This document shows positions 5,372 to 5,493 of a stretch of 5,493 bases of DNA, one piece after another. The position numbers and the translations under genes were made by a program. The notes under the pieces are model-generated. The model made no database searches, had not been told where the DNA came from, and saw nothing but the letters and a program-made list of their open reading frames with translations. Source of the DNA: Lachnospiraceae bacterium (lineage in GTDB: Bacteria > Bacillota > Clostridia > Lachnospirales > Lachnospiraceae); assembly GCA_024697505.1 (NCBI GenBank), contig JAILFQ010000017.1, positions 1 to 5,493 of the forward strand. The letters run 5' to 3'. Each line of letters opens with the position of its first letter. Position 1 is the stretch's first letter.

Positions 5372-5491
5372 TTATTGTTCTTCTTCAGTACCACAAGATG
5401 TTGTGTAGTTAGACGTTCCGTCTCTCCAGTCGATAAGTTTCTGCTTTGCTGCTTCAAGAGTTTTCTGACAGATTTCCGGAAGGGAGTCACC
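5372..5491 (-). CDS. C-terminal end of an unrecognised protein (gene enters from the right edge)
   Basis: Reading leftward from the right edge, 39 codons stay open to a TAA at 5372-5374. The peptide begins GDSLPEICQKTLEAAKQK, continues LIDWRDGTSNYTTS and ends CGTEEEQ. It reads like a genuine C-terminus: an amphipathic helix, then a short tail with acidic residues, with cysteines at positions 8 and 33 of the visible part. I do not recognise the family. The frame is preferred over the overlapping one (5308-5490) because that one runs through the veg promoter and has no ribosome binding site. The gene lies upstream of veg on the same strand. No strong terminator is visible in the gap, so some read-through into veg is possible even though veg has its own promoter. 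Confidence 0.6.
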   Translation of the reverse strand, partial: GDSLPEICQKTLEAAKQKLIDWRDGTSNYTTSCGTEEEQ

Positions 5492-5493
5492 CC

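Noticed and set aside
5308..5490. Minus-strand 60-codon open frame overlapping the veg promoter
   Set aside because: It reads through the promoter and the upstream palindrome, lacks a ribosome binding site and overlaps a more protein-like frame ending at 5372.

Overview
The window looks like a chromosomal segment of a low-to-moderate GC, Gram-positive anaerobe of the class Clostridia, most plausibly a Lachnospiraceae-type gut or rumen bacterium. The evidence is a Veg-family gene (a Bacillota marker) with a near-consensus housekeeping promoter, strong AGGAGG-type ribosome binding sites, AT-rich intergenic regions with U-tailed hairpin terminators, a c-di-GMP phosphodiesterase of the GGDEF/EAL type, and a surface lipoprotein esterase. 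The genus is an inference and cannot be fixed from this sequence.

Layout, left to right. Bases 2-808 hold the 3' part of a c-di-GMP phosphodiesterase (EAL domain, all recognised catalytic residues present), whose N-terminal part lies outside the window. It ends at a hairpin terminator (833-868). A regulatory interval of about 220 bp follows, with a good promoter bracketed by two exact copies of a 17-bp element, TGTTAACAAATGTTAAC. It drives a single lipoprotein of the alpha/beta-hydrolase (esterase) type (1031-2296), closed by a GC-rich terminator (2344-2377). Next comes a two-gene unit: a DEAD-box RNA helicase with a DbpA/CsdA-type RNA-binding tail (2524-4101), then, 16 nt downstream, a classical short-chain dehydrogenase (4118-4882). 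A 17-bp perfect bidirectional terminator (4894-4932) separates this unit from the convergent minus-strand veg gene (4951-5196). The veg promoter (TTGACA-17-TATAGT) lies at 5302-5330. Upstream of it, on the same strand, are the last 39 codons of a gene I do not recognise (5372-5491).

How the genes relate: these are ordinary chromosomal transcription units rather than one pathway. Only the helicase and the dehydrogenase look co-transcribed. The phosphodiesterase and Veg both belong to families tied to the sessile/motile decision, but nothing in the sequence connects them.

I see no mobile element, CRISPR array, tRNA, rRNA or phage gene, and no convincing undescribed multi-gene system. The most interesting signal is non-coding: the paired TGTTAAC heptamers around the esterase promoter, with a fifth copy just after the gene. 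These look like the operators of a dedicated regulator not present in the window.
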